DNA of 52,482 nt, from positions 1-52,482 of the forward strand of contig CAILUI010000265.1 of NCBI GenBank assembly GCA_903837355.1, read 5' to 3'. The position numbers and the translations under genes are program-made. The stretch's first letter is position 1. Each line of letters starts with the position of its first letter. This DNA is from an uncultured Victivallales bacterium (GTDB taxonomy: Bacteria; Verrucomicrobiota; Lentisphaeria; Oligosphaerales; JAFGRS01). Shown here piece after piece: positions 40,117-48,129 of this stretch. The notes beneath the pieces are model-generated. The model was not told the DNA's origin. It did not search any database and worked only from the letters and a program-made list of their open reading frames with translations.

Positions 40117-41364
40117 ATGAACACGTCAGCGCGAGACAGAATTGTCATTACCGGGGTCGGGCTCACGTCGCCCAACGGGAACTCGCTGTCCGAGTTCCGG
40201 GGCAACCTGCTGTCCGGAGTCTCCGGGGTCACGGCCTACACGATTCGCTATTTCGGCGATACCATGGCCGGCCTGTGTACCTTCGATGCGTCGCGCTACC
40301 AGACGCGCAAGGAGTTGCGTACCGGCACGCGGGCGGGCTCCATCAGCATCTACTGCGCGGCCGAGGCGCTCCGCGATGCGGGTCTCGAACTGGCGGCGCT
40401 GGACCGCTCGCGGCTCGGGGTTTTCGTCGGCATCACCGAACACGGCAACGTCGAGACCGAGGCCGAAATCTACGAGATCAGTAAGTTCAACTATGACGTC
40501 AAGTGCTGGTCGCATTACCACAATCCGCGCACCGTGGCCAACAACCCCGCCGGCGAAGTCACCGTCAACCTCGGCATCACCGGCCCCCACTACACGGTCG
40601 GCGCCGCCTGTGCCGCCGGCAATCTGGGGGTGGTCAATGGGGCGCAGCAACTGATGCTGGGTGAGGTCGATGTGGCCCTGGCCGGCGGGGTTTCGGAAAG
40701 CCCGCGAACCTTCGGCATCTTCGCCGCGTTTCGCAGCCAGAACGCGCTGGCGACCCATACCGACCCGGCCCAGGCCAGCCGGCCGTTCGACCGCGCCCGC
40801 AACGGCATCGTCGTCAGCGAGGGCGGCGCACTCTTCGTCCTGGAGCGCCTGGACCGGGCACTGGCCCGGGGCGCCCGCATCTACGCGGAGATCGCGGGGT
40901 ACTGCTACAACTCCGACGCCGTGGATATGGTCCTGCCCGACCCGACCCGGCAAGCCCAGTGCATGGCGCGGGCTATCGAGCGCGCCGGACTCGAGCCCCG
41001 CGATATCCACCTGGTCAGCACCCACGCCACCGGCACGCACGCCGGCGACATCAAGGAGTGCGAGGCGATCCGGGCCGTGTTCGGTCCGGAGTGCGAGCAC
41101 ACCTGGCTCAATAACACGAAGAGCTTCATCGGCCATGCCATGGGCGCGGCAGGAGCTCTCGAGCTGGCCGGCAACCTGCCCAGTCTCCAGGATCGCGTCG
41201 TACACCCCACGATCAACGTGGCCGACCTCGATCCCGAGTGCGACCTCCGCAACCTCGTCGTGAACCGTCCGCGCGAGGTTGAAAAGGTCGACACCATCTT
41301 GAATAACTCGTTTGGCATGGTAGGGATTAACTGCGTTTTGGTGGTCCGCCGTTACCCAGGCTGA
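40117..41364 (+). CDS. FabF-like beta-ketoacyl-ACP synthase
   Basis: A 415-residue KAS I/II-type condensing enzyme. The Cys-His-His triad is intact: Cys165 (VGAACAAGN), His303 (STHATGTHAGD) and His340 (NNTKSFIGHAMGAAG). It adds malonyl units to an acyl chain on the ACP. It differs from household FabF in spots, such as HATGTH for HGTGT and an acyl-pocket loop rich in Asn/Tyr/Trp (about 124-140), suggesting a specialised chain. The acyl carrier protein lies 66 bases downstream and the OleA-like synthase is divergent. ATG at 40117 begins the family sequence; its ribosome-binding site is weak. Confidence 0.88.
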   Translation: MNTSARDRIVITGVGLTSPNGNSLSEFRGNLLSGVSGVTAYTIRYFGDTMAGLCTFDASRYQTRKELRTGTRAGSISIYCAAEALRDAGLELAALDRSRLGVFVGITEHGNVETEAEIYEISKFNYDVKCWSHYHNPRTVANNPAGEVTVNLGITGPHYTVGAACAAGNLGVVNGAQQLMLGEVDVALAGGVSESPRTFGIFAAFRSQNALATHTDPAQASRPFDRARNGIVVSEGGALFVLERLDRALARGARIYAEIAGYCYNSDAVDMVLPDPTRQAQCMARAIERAGLEPRDIHLVSTHATGTHAGDIKECEAIRAVFGPECEHTWLNNTKSFIGHAMGAAGALELAGNLPSLQDRVVHPTINVADLDPECDLRNLVVNRPREVEKVDTILNNSFGMVGINCVLVVRRYPG

Positions 41365-41430
41365 GCCGCTCTGTCCACAGTACCCTGTCGGCTGCTGGGT
41401 CCATCGCATGAGTCAGGAGACGCGCCGGAT

Positions 41431-41682
41431 ATGACACGTGAAGCCATTGGGCAGGCCATCATTGACATCATCCGGGATATCGTCCCTGACGAGGACTGCT
41501 CCGGTCTGGACGGGGATCGCAACCTGCGTGACCAGCTTGACCTCGACTCGATGGACTTCCTGGACATCGTGATGGAACTGCGGAAGAAGTACGGCGTCGA
41601 GGTCCCTGAAGGCGACTACCCGAAGCTGGCAACGCTGAACACCTGTATCGACTACCTCAGCCCCAAGCTCGCTGCCAAGTAG
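41431..41682 (+). CDS. Acyl carrier protein
   Basis: An 83-residue acidic four-helix protein. The phosphopantetheine attachment motif is LDLDSMDFLD with Ser40. It carries the growing chain for the adjacent condensing enzyme; its position next to a non-standard KAS suggests a dedicated carrier rather than the general fatty-acid ACP. AGGAG lies upstream of the ATG. A strong terminator follows 40 bases after the stop, so the KAS-ACP pair forms its own transcript. Confidence 0.92.
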   Translation: MTREAIGQAIIDIIRDIVPDEDCSGLDGDRNLRDQLDLDSMDFLDIVMELRKKYGVEVPEGDYPKLATLNTCIDYLSPKLAAK

Positions 41683-41721
41683 GGGTCACGACCGCCGGCG
41701 GCGGTCTTCGTCAGGATCTGG

Positions 41722-41746
41722 AACCCGCGTCGCGGACGCGGGTTTT
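41722..41746 (+). terminator. Intrinsic terminator of the KAS-ACP transcript
   Basis: AACCCGCGTC (41722-41731) pairs perfectly with GACGCGGGTT (41735-41744) around the triloop GCG, and the stem runs into TTTT. It lies 40 bases after the acyl carrier protein stop and 21 bases before thyX, separating the two transcription units. Confidence 0.9.
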
Positions 41747-41766
41747 CTATTTGAGGAGAAGCGGTG

Positions 41767-42453
41767 ATGGCAGCGGACCACGTCAACCTGCCCCCGGCGC
41801 AGCACGTCAAGGTGTTGGACGGCCAGGGCTGGGTCGGGCTGCTCGAGAGCATGGGCAGCGAAGTCACCATCGTCAACGCCGCTCGCGTCTCGCTGGGCCG
41901 TTGCCGGGAGGCGATGGATGACCAGGATGTGAAACTGCTGAAGTATCTGCTGGAGCACCGGCACACCAGTCCCTTCGAGCACGTCGTCTTCACCTTCAGC
42001 GTACACTGCCCGCTGTTTGTACGCTCCCAGTGGCAGCGGCACCGGACCTGGTCCTACAACGAGATCTCGCGGCGCTACACGGAGGTCGATCTCGAGTTTT
42101 ACGTGCCGCCACAGGTACGTGAGCAGGCGGCCAGCAACCGGCAGGCCTCGATCGAGCCGCTGCACGTCGACCAGGCTGCAGCCCGGCAGCTCATCGACGC
42201 CCACAACCGGGCTGGCGTCGGCGTCTACACGCGCCTGCTGGAGATGGGGGTCTGCCGGGAACAGGCGCGCGGCGTGCTGCCGCAGAACCTGCTGACCACC
42301 TTCTGGGCCACCGTCGACCTGCATAACCTGATCAGCTTCCTGGCGTTGCGCGACAGCGCCGACGCCCAGTGGGAGATCCGCCAGTACGCCGTGGCGATCA
42401 AGGCGCTGATCCTGCCGCAGTTCCCCAGCGTGGCGCAGGCGCTGGGGTGGTAG
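41767..42453 (+). CDS. thyX: Flavin-dependent thymidylate synthase
   Basis: A 228-residue ThyX making dTMP from dUMP with FAD, NADPH and methylenetetrahydrofolate. The family motif RHRTWSYNEISRRYT spans residues 91-105, and HTSPFEHVVFTFSVHCP precedes it. The C-terminal part has ARGVLPQNLLTTFWATVDLH and LRDSADAQWEIR. ATG at 41767 has GAGGAG 8 bases upstream; GTG at 41764 is an alternative. No thyA is in the window. Confidence 0.95.
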   Translation: MAADHVNLPPAQHVKVLDGQGWVGLLESMGSEVTIVNAARVSLGRCREAMDDQDVKLLKYLLEHRHTSPFEHVVFTFSVHCPLFVRSQWQRHRTWSYNEISRRYTEVDLEFYVPPQVREQAASNRQASIEPLHVDQAAARQLIDAHNRAGVGVYTRLLEMGVCREQARGVLPQNLLTTFWATVDLHNLISFLALRDSADAQWEIRQYAVAIKALILPQFPSVAQALGW

Positions 42454-42601
42454 GAACAAGGCTCCAGGCCTTGCGAAACGGCGGGGGTCGGCTAGCTTTC
42501 CACCCAGGCGTTGGCGCGTCCCGGCGTTCTTGCGTGGGCGCGGCGGCGGCGACCCCGGTGCCGGGGCAGGCCGGCGCGAGCGACGCCGGGAGATACTGAC
42601 G

Positions 42602-44197
42602 TTGAAGGCAGCGCACGATACGCCTCCGCCGGCCCCCGAGGCCACGCCGGTCCACATCGGTTACCCTGATTTCGGCGCCTTCGCCAGCGCCCGCGCACGC
42701 CACCTTTTGCGCATCGCCGTCGGCTGCCTGCCCTCACGGCCGGAGCAATGCGTGCTGACCCGGCCCCTGCTCGGCCAGGTCCTGGCCGAGGCCAGTCAGA
42801 TCGAGGAACTCCTCGATGCCTACGGCGCCCGCACGAACAGCCGCTGGTACGTCTTCCGCGTCCGCGTCGCGGCCCTCAAGAATTTCTCACAGGCCGGCTA
42901 CGAACTGCTGCATGTCGCCCACGCCGCGCACGGCTACGACCTCCACGAACAGGCTCCCGTCTTCCGCCAAGAGACCGCGGACGTGATCGCCTATTTCTCG
43001 GCGCTGCTCCTGGGAAGCCTCAAGGCCTGGCACGCCGAAGCGCTGGCGCTGGGGCTCGAGATTCCCGCGGACGGCCTGGCGCCGGACAGTTTCGTCGAAC
43101 ACCTGCCGGCCGGGATGCTGCCGCGCGACCGGACGCGGATGCACCAGGAAACCGCCGAGGACCGCGTCGTGACCCTCGCTACCCAGTTCCTGCATGGCAC
43201 CGAGCGCGCCAGCTTCCTGCGCATCATCTCCCGCGCCAAGCCGGAGGATTACGCCTCCCTGATGGGGGGGCCGGTAAGCGAGGAGAGCCTGCGCGGACTC
43301 GAGGTCCGCTTCCATAATCTGCAGTCCCTCTATGATACCTACGTCAGCGACAGCAGCACCGAAACCCTGGACGCGCAGTTGCCGGCGCTGCGCGGCCACA
43401 TCAGTGCGGTGCTGCATCTGCTCCGCATTGGCACCATCTTCGTGCACTTTCACGAGCGGCATATCCGGCCCCACCGGCAGTCGCTGTTCAGCACCCAGGA
43501 GTTCCCCTACGGCGAGGAGGACTTCCTCAAGCTGACCATGGGCTACGCGCTGGGTAACAGCTACCGGTTCCTGCAGATGGCGCGCAATATCTGCCGCGAC
43601 ATGCTGCGCCGCTATGCCGAGGTCGACAGTATCGAGGTGCCGGTACCCAGATTCCATGGCTTCCACGTTCGCCCCAGCACCCTGGTGGCGGTCATCGTCG
43701 GCCACTACGGTTCCGATGTCACCATGAGCTGCGGCGGCATGACCTATAACGCCGGCGTGGCGATGGACTTTTTCCGCGCCAACGAATGGATCAACCGCCA
43801 GAAGCGGGAACGGGTCTACGAGCAGTTCGTCGGCATGCCGCTGGCGGAGATCGAGCGGGAGTTCTCCGACCGCAAGCAGGCCGTGCGCGAGATCCTCATC
43901 CGCCTGGCGGAACGTCAGGCGATCGTGATCCACCGCCATCCACTGCCGCTGGACAGCGTCTCGGAGCGCCGCGATATCCCCTTCGACGAAGTGCTGCGAA
44001 CCACCATCGCGGCCCTGCTGGCCGAGCGAAAGATCAACATCGAGACCGACATCATGGTGCGCCTGACCGGCGATAAGCGCGTGCTGGCGGACATCCGCAT
44101 CCTTGCCGAACATGGCTATGGCGAGGACGACTCGGGCAACAACGTGCCCCTACCCCCGGAACTGGGCTACCTGCGCCACTGCCGGAACCTCGGATGA
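42602..44197 (+). CDS. Large protein with an internal HPr-like domain
   Basis: A 531-residue protein. Residues about 1-345 are mostly helical and unrecognised. Residues about 345-440 resemble the PTS phosphocarrier HPr: FHGFHVRPS matches the G-x-H-x-R-P active site, with His355 as the candidate phospho-histidine, and GHYGSDVTMSC follows as in HPr strand 2. The Ser46 regulatory region is not clear. A C-terminal 90 residues of unknown type ends it. No EI, EII or HPr kinase is in the window, so a signalling rather than transport role is likely. The start is taken as TTG 42602, with GGGAG 9 bases upstream; a TTG at 42530 would add a low-complexity extension. The HD-domain gene overlaps the stop by 4 bases. 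Confidence 0.7.
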   Translation: MKAAHDTPPPAPEATPVHIGYPDFGAFASARARHLLRIAVGCLPSRPEQCVLTRPLLGQVLAEASQIEELLDAYGARTNSRWYVFRVRVAALKNFSQAGYELLHVAHAAHGYDLHEQAPVFRQETADVIAYFSALLLGSLKAWHAEALALGLEIPADGLAPDSFVEHLPAGMLPRDRTRMHQETAEDRVVTLATQFLHGTERASFLRIISRAKPEDYASLMGGPVSEESLRGLEVRFHNLQSLYDTYVSDSSTETLDAQLPALRGHISAVLHLLRIGTIFVHFHERHIRPHRQSLFSTQEFPYGEEDFLKLTMGYALGNSYRFLQMARNICRDMLRRYAEVDSIEVPVPRFHGFHVRPSTLVAVIVGHYGSDVTMSCGGMTYNAGVAMDFFRANEWINRQKRERVYEQFVGMPLAEIEREFSDRKQAVREILIRLAERQAIVIHRHPLPLDSVSERRDIPFDEVLRTTIAALLAERKINIETDIMVRLTGDKRVLADIRILAEHGYGEDDSGNNVPLPPELGYLRHCRNLG

Positions 44198-45036
44198 GCG
44201 AGCGGATGAACATCGCCAGCCTCCCGGTGCCGCCGCTCCAGCAGCGTTTCGTCGAGTACGCGCAGTCGTTTGCGGCGCCGGACGGACACCTCAACCCGAT
44301 GATGCAGCTCAAGCTGGATCACTCTCTGCGTGTGCGCGCGGAATGCCGTGCCGTGGCCGCGGAACTGGGCTGGTCGCCCGCCGACCAGGATCTGGCCGAC
44401 GCGGCGGGACTGCTGCATGACGTCGGCCGTTTCGAGCAGTGCCGCCGCTTCCACACCTTCGCCGACGCGCGCTCCGTCGACCACGGGGACCTCGGCGTCG
44501 AGGTCCTGGCGCAAACGGCGCTGCTGGACGACCTCGCGGCCGGCCCGGCGGGATTGCTTCGGGAGGCCGTGCGCTGCCATAACAAACACGAGATCCCCGC
44601 CGCCCTCGCGGCGCCCGCCCGCGCCCTGGTGCAACTGGTCCGGGATGTGGATAAGCTCGACATCATGACCCTCATCGAACAGTCAGTGCGCAGCGGTGCC
44701 TACGCTCGCGACCCCGGTATCCTGCTGCACGTGACGGCCGACGGACCGCCCTCCGCAGACCTGGTTGCCGAAGTCCGGGCTGGCCGTACCGGCTCCTATG
44801 CCCACGTGCGCACCCTCGCCGACATCCGCCTGGTGGGCGTCTCCTGGACCCGCGACATCGTCTGCCTGCCCGTGCTGTCCCGCCTGCGTCAGCGCGGCCT
44901 GACCGACGATCTGGCCCGGACCCTCGAGGGTCACCCCGAGGCCCATGCCCTGGCCGTGCAGATGCTGCAGCAGATGACCGGCCGCCTGGAGCGGCCAGCG
45001 GCGCTCGTCGTGCCGCCGGGACCCTCGGTGGCGTGA
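44194..45036 (+). CDS. HD-domain phosphohydrolase
   Basis: A 280-residue metal-dependent phosphohydrolase of the HD family. Metal ligands are visible as His43 (LDHSLRV), His75-Asp76 (LLHDVGR), a middle His pair in RCHNKHEIP and Asp in VRDVDKLD. Such proteins cleave nucleotides or cyclic dinucleotides. The ATG overlaps the HPr-domain gene stop (ATGA), so the two proteins are translated together and probably act together. Substrate is not predictable. Confidence 0.88.
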   Translation: MSERMNIASLPVPPLQQRFVEYAQSFAAPDGHLNPMMQLKLDHSLRVRAECRAVAAELGWSPADQDLADAAGLLHDVGRFEQCRRFHTFADARSVDHGDLGVEVLAQTALLDDLAAGPAGLLREAVRCHNKHEIPAALAAPARALVQLVRDVDKLDIMTLIEQSVRSGAYARDPGILLHVTADGPPSADLVAEVRAGRTGSYAHVRTLADIRLVGVSWTRDIVCLPVLSRLRQRGLTDDLARTLEGHPEAHALAVQMLQQMTGRLERPAALVVPPGPSVA

Positions 45037-45079
45037 ACCCCGGCGGCCCGTGCCGCCGAACCGGAAAGGGAAGGTTGCC

Positions 45080-46114
45080 ATGATCCGAACCTGCACCGTG
45101 CGTCTTGTCTGCCTGGCACTGTTGGCCGGCGGGCTCCTGCGCGTCGACCTGATGGCCATGGAGCCCGCGCCGGCCACGACGCTCCGCTTCAAGGACCTCG
45201 CCGCGCTCAAGGCGAAGGCGGCGGACTTCGATCGCCGCCTCGGACTGCTCCAGCAGGAACTGGAGGCCCTCAAGCCACGTTTCGAGGCCTTCGTGGCCAA
45301 GATCAAGGAGCAGACCGCCGCCCTGCAGGCCATCGCCACGACGCCAGAGGGCCTGAGCGCCGACATTCGCGCCCGCGCCGAGCGCATCCGTAACGGCGAC
45401 GAGGCCGCGCAGACCGCGGCCCTGCAGGGCTGGCAGGACCTGGGCCAGGAAGGGCTCGTGCTGGCCGCGCGGACGGCCGAGTTCACCCCGCACCAAGCCG
45501 TGCGGCAGGCGGTGTTGCGACAGGCCCTGGAACTGGGCGAGCCGGGCTATGGGGTGATCGGCCTCTGCTACGAGCGCCTACCGGTCACGGACCGCACCTG
45601 GTTGGTTGAAACGATGACCGTTGAGCCAACGCCGGACACGCTGCTCGCCTTCCTGGCCATGGCCAAAGAGGCCGCGCCGCCCGTCCGCCAGGCGCTCATC
45701 CGCGCCAGCGATACCCTCGGCCAGGCGCCACTCTTCGTCGCCGCGCTGGCCCACAAAGCCGATCCCGCCGCCCTCGATGACCTCATCCCCGATCTGACGG
45801 AGCTGCAGGGCGAGGATGGCCTGCTGCTGCTCTACGCCGTGGCCGCCAAGGGCGAGTCCCAGCAGCGCCTGGCCGCGGCGCAGGCGGCCGCGAAGCGCGG
45901 CGAGGCAGGATTGGTCGTCCTCGCGGGGGCGTTTGCTGCGCCTGTCCCGGCCGTACGCACCGAGGTCGTCCGCGCTCTCAACGCCATCGGCGGCACCCTC
46001 GCCCAGGAGATCATCGGCCGGGCCCTGCAGGACCCTGATGAAGTCCTGCGCGCCGCCGCCCAGGAGGGCCTGACGCCACCGCCGCCCGCCCTCCCGGCCC
46101 CCGCGGCCGAATAG
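45080..46114 (+). CDS. Secreted HEAT-like repeat protein
   Basis: A 344-residue exported protein. The signal peptide is about 1-26. A short coiled coil follows (about 38-75), then alternating Ala/Leu-rich helices with the spacing of HEAT or armadillo repeats (about 100-330), such as VRAEVVRALNAIGGTLAQ-type units. A Pro/Ala tail ends it. Such scaffolds bind other proteins. It begins 43 bases after the HD gene and is likely in the same operon. I do not recognise a specific family. A GGAAAGGGAAGG stretch precedes the ATG. Confidence 0.75.
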   Translation: MIRTCTVRLVCLALLAGGLLRVDLMAMEPAPATTLRFKDLAALKAKAADFDRRLGLLQQELEALKPRFEAFVAKIKEQTAALQAIATTPEGLSADIRARAERIRNGDEAAQTAALQGWQDLGQEGLVLAARTAEFTPHQAVRQAVLRQALELGEPGYGVIGLCYERLPVTDRTWLVETMTVEPTPDTLLAFLAMAKEAAPPVRQALIRASDTLGQAPLFVAALAHKADPAALDDLIPDLTELQGEDGLLLLYAVAAKGESQQRLAAAQAAAKRGEAGLVVLAGAFAAPVPAVRTEVVRALNAIGGTLAQEIIGRALQDPDEVLRAAAQEGLTPPPPALPAPAAE

Positions 46115-46139
46115 CGGCGCTTCCGTGCTTCGGCGGGGT

Positions 46140-46949
46140 CTACCACTCCACCTCACGGCCGTCGTAGCCAGCCTGGATGCCGCGCGCCGCCAGCCAGGCG
46201 GCAGCCTCCTCATGCGGCGGACAGAAGTGCAGGCTCAGGTGCGTGGCCACGAAGGGCGTCGTCGTCTCGATCACGCCCTCCTGCAACAAGTCCGTGCGGA
46301 GATCGCACAGCAGCGGGAAATTCATGTGGGCCGCGGGGAGGTCAGGGATACCGCTGGTCTGCAGGCCGAAGGTCGCTTCGCCGATAACCGCATGCAGGCG
46401 GGTACCGTTGAGGGCGGCACGGGTCTCGGCCAGAAGGGGCCCGGTGTCGGTAGCGTAGAGCAAACGGCGCTGGTCTCGCGACACCACGTAGAGCAGCGAG
46501 TCACCGGCGGCACCGCGGTGCCGGGCGGGGAGCGCGCGCGCCGACCAAGGCCCCAGCACGAGGGTCTGAAAGGCACTCAGAGGCCAGAGGTCAACCGGGA
46601 TTCGCGGCGAACGCGCCTGCAGCGCCGCGATGACGGCCGGACTGCCGCAGACGGCGAGGTGGCCAGCCGCAGTCCGCGCCGCGAGGGCGGCGATGGCGTC
46701 CAGGTCGAAGTGGTCCGGGTCGGGATGGGTCACCAACAGGTAGCGCAGGGCGGCCCGCGGCGCCCAGGTTGCCAGTTGCTCGGGGACGGTGGCGCCGCAG
46801 TCGAGCAGCAGTTCGCCGTCGAGCAGCGTGGCCGTGTAGGTGCGGCGCGAGCGCCCGCCATGCTGGCGCACGGCGGCACAGTTGGCACAGCGACATTGGT
46901 CTGGGGCCTGGATGTCGGCAGCGCCGGTCCCAAGCAGCAGGGCTCGCAT
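46140..46949 (-). CDS. PhnP-like metallo-beta-lactamase-fold hydrolase with altered metal motif
   Basis: A 269-residue MBL-fold phosphodiesterase-like protein. The N-terminus LLGTGAADIQAPDQCRCANC resembles the zinc-binding start of PhnP (Cys19, Cys21, Cys24). The core metal motif, normally H-x-H-x-D-H, reads His75-Pro-Asp77-Pro-Asp79-His80, so the second His is Asp. Downstream metal residues are plausible (YATDTG, and HLSLHFCPPH near the end). It may use a different metal or be impaired. ATG at 46949 has GGGGAGAG upstream and starts the first strand. It converges on the HEAT-like gene with a 25-base gap. Confidence 0.8.
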   Translation of the reverse strand: MRALLLGTGAADIQAPDQCRCANCAAVRQHGGRSRRTYTATLLDGELLLDCGATVPEQLATWAPRAALRYLLVTHPDPDHFDLDAIAALAARTAAGHLAVCGSPAVIAALQARSPRIPVDLWPLSAFQTLVLGPWSARALPARHRGAAGDSLLYVVSRDQRRLLYATDTGPLLAETRAALNGTRLHAVIGEATFGLQTSGIPDLPAAHMNFPLLCDLRTDLLQEGVIETTTPFVATHLSLHFCPPHEEAAAWLAARGIQAGYDGREVEW

Positions 46950-47204
46950 GCAGTGGCTCTCCCCGGGGCGGCGCCAGCGCCGGCGCCGGCCGCACTTCAC
47001 CTCACCGCGGCGCTGCCGGCTGGGATCAGGACTCGTCCTGCCTCGGGCGGCAGTTCGAGCCTGAGTTGTCCAGCCACGGCTGCCAGGCGTCGTCCGCAAC
47101 CACCGTTTCCCGGCGCCCGCTGTACCTGGATGCTCGCTCCATCTGTGATTTCCCCCGCCGTGCCGGTCGGTCCTGCCAGCCATGCGTAGCGTAGGCCCAT
47201 AAAG

Positions 47205-47219
47205 TGGCACACCGAGTGC
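47205..47219 (+). promoter_or_regulatory. Sigma-54-like -24/-12 element
   Basis: TGGCACACCGAGTGC has GG at 47206-47207 and GC at 47218-47219 with exactly 10 bases between, and the full TGGCAC half. The second half is GTGC instead of TTGC. It lies 113 bases upstream of the rubrerythrin start and points towards it. No enhancer-binding protein gene is in the window. Confidence 0.35.
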
Positions 47220-47331
47220 GATAATCCCAGCCGTGGCGCGCGCCGCGCGCAACCCTGGCTGCAGCAACGGTTCCAAGATCAGAGTCGGGGTGGGTGGCGC
47301 GAGTCTGCAACGGACAAGGAGCCCGGGAGTC

Positions 47332-47958
47332 ATGAGAACGCAGTGGCTGGCCAGAGTCTCGGGAGCCTTGGCGGTATGGCTGCTGAGCGGCGTCGGCGCG
47401 TGGACCGTGGCCGAGGCTGCCGCGGCCTCGACGCTCGACAATCTGCAGGCCACCTACCAGAACGATGCCACCACCAAGGCCCGTTACGAAGCCTTTGCCG
47501 CCAAAGCGGATGCCGAGGGCTACAAAGGGATATCCAGTCTGTTCCGGGCGGCCGCCATGTCCGAGGGCATCCGCGCCGAGAAACACGCCGCGGCCATCCG
47601 CAAGCTCGGAGCGGAACCCAAGGCATCGCTGACGACGGTCGAAACCCGCTCGACGCGGGAGAACCTGGCGGCGGCTCTGACGAACGAGACCGCCGTGAAG
47701 GACACGGTCTACCCGGGCTTCATCAAGCAGGCTGACGCCGAGCGTAATGCCGTTGCCTCCCGCGCCTTCAAGGGCGCCATCGCGCCCGCTGCCTCACGGG
47801 TGAAGGTCTACCAGCAGGCCCTGAAGGACCTGGACTCGTGGCGGGCGCCCAGGGATGTGCTCGTCTGCAAAGTCTGCGCCTACATCACCGCGGACACGAC
47901 CGTGAAGCGCTGCCCGATCTGCGAGGTCCCCCGCTCCAAGTTCGAGACCGTCAGGTAG
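47332..47958 (+). CDS. Secreted rubrerythrin-like protein with altered diiron site
   Basis: A 208-residue protein with a signal peptide (about 1-31), a four-helix ferritin-like domain and a C-terminal rubredoxin domain. The rubredoxin cysteines Cys179, Cys182, Cys194 and Cys197 are intact. Compared with rubrerythrins I remember, the diiron ligands are eroded: Asp45 for Glu, Arg81 for His, Gly129 for the Glu of YPEF, Ala153 for Glu and Arg156 for His; Glu78 and Glu119 remain. It probably is not a normal peroxidase. ATG at 47332 has AAGGAG and GGGAG upstream; a sigma-54-like element lies further upstream. Confidence 0.8.
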   Translation: MRTQWLARVSGALAVWLLSGVGAWTVAEAAAASTLDNLQATYQNDATTKARYEAFAAKADAEGYKGISSLFRAAAMSEGIRAEKHAAAIRKLGAEPKASLTTVETRSTRENLAAALTNETAVKDTVYPGFIKQADAERNAVASRAFKGAIAPAASRVKVYQQALKDLDSWRAPRDVLVCKVCAYITADTTVKRCPICEVPRSKFETVR

Positions 47959-47993
47959 GCCGTTGCGCAATTCCAGCCGCCCGCAAGCCCCGC

Positions 47994-48108
47994 TTTCGCG
48001 AAACGACTGCAGCCGGAGCGCCACGCCTTCAGTTTTCGCGAAACCCTCTCCGCCACCCCGCGCGCTTTCGCGAAAGCGGCCAGTGCCGGTTCCTATGGTT
48101 TCGCGAAA
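47994..48108. repeat. Four spaced TTTCGCGAAA palindromes
   Basis: The perfect 10-base palindrome TTTCGCGAAA occurs at 47994-48003, 48034-48043, 48066-48075 and 48099-48108, with start-to-start spacing of 40, 32 and 33 bases. Copies 3 and 4 extend to TTTCGCGAAAGCGG. The first lies 35 bases after the rubrerythrin stop. The spacing is near three helical turns, as for cooperative protein binding, but a decayed tandem repeat is equally possible. Confidence 0.8.
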
Positions 48109-48129
48109 GCGGTCAGTCATACACACCTT

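Noticed and set aside
40126..41409. Minus-strand frame of 427 codons opposite the FabF-like gene
   Set aside because: The plus strand carries an intact Cys-His-His triad; the minus product has no motif.
42530..42601. N-terminal extension of the HPr-domain protein from a TTG at 42530
   Set aside because: The extension is Gly/Arg low-complexity, and the TTG at 42602 has a better-placed GGGAG.
47994..48108. CRISPR array made of TTTCGCGAAA repeats
   Set aside because: Repeats are only 10 bases, spacing is uneven (22-30 between copies), only four exist and no cas genes are near.
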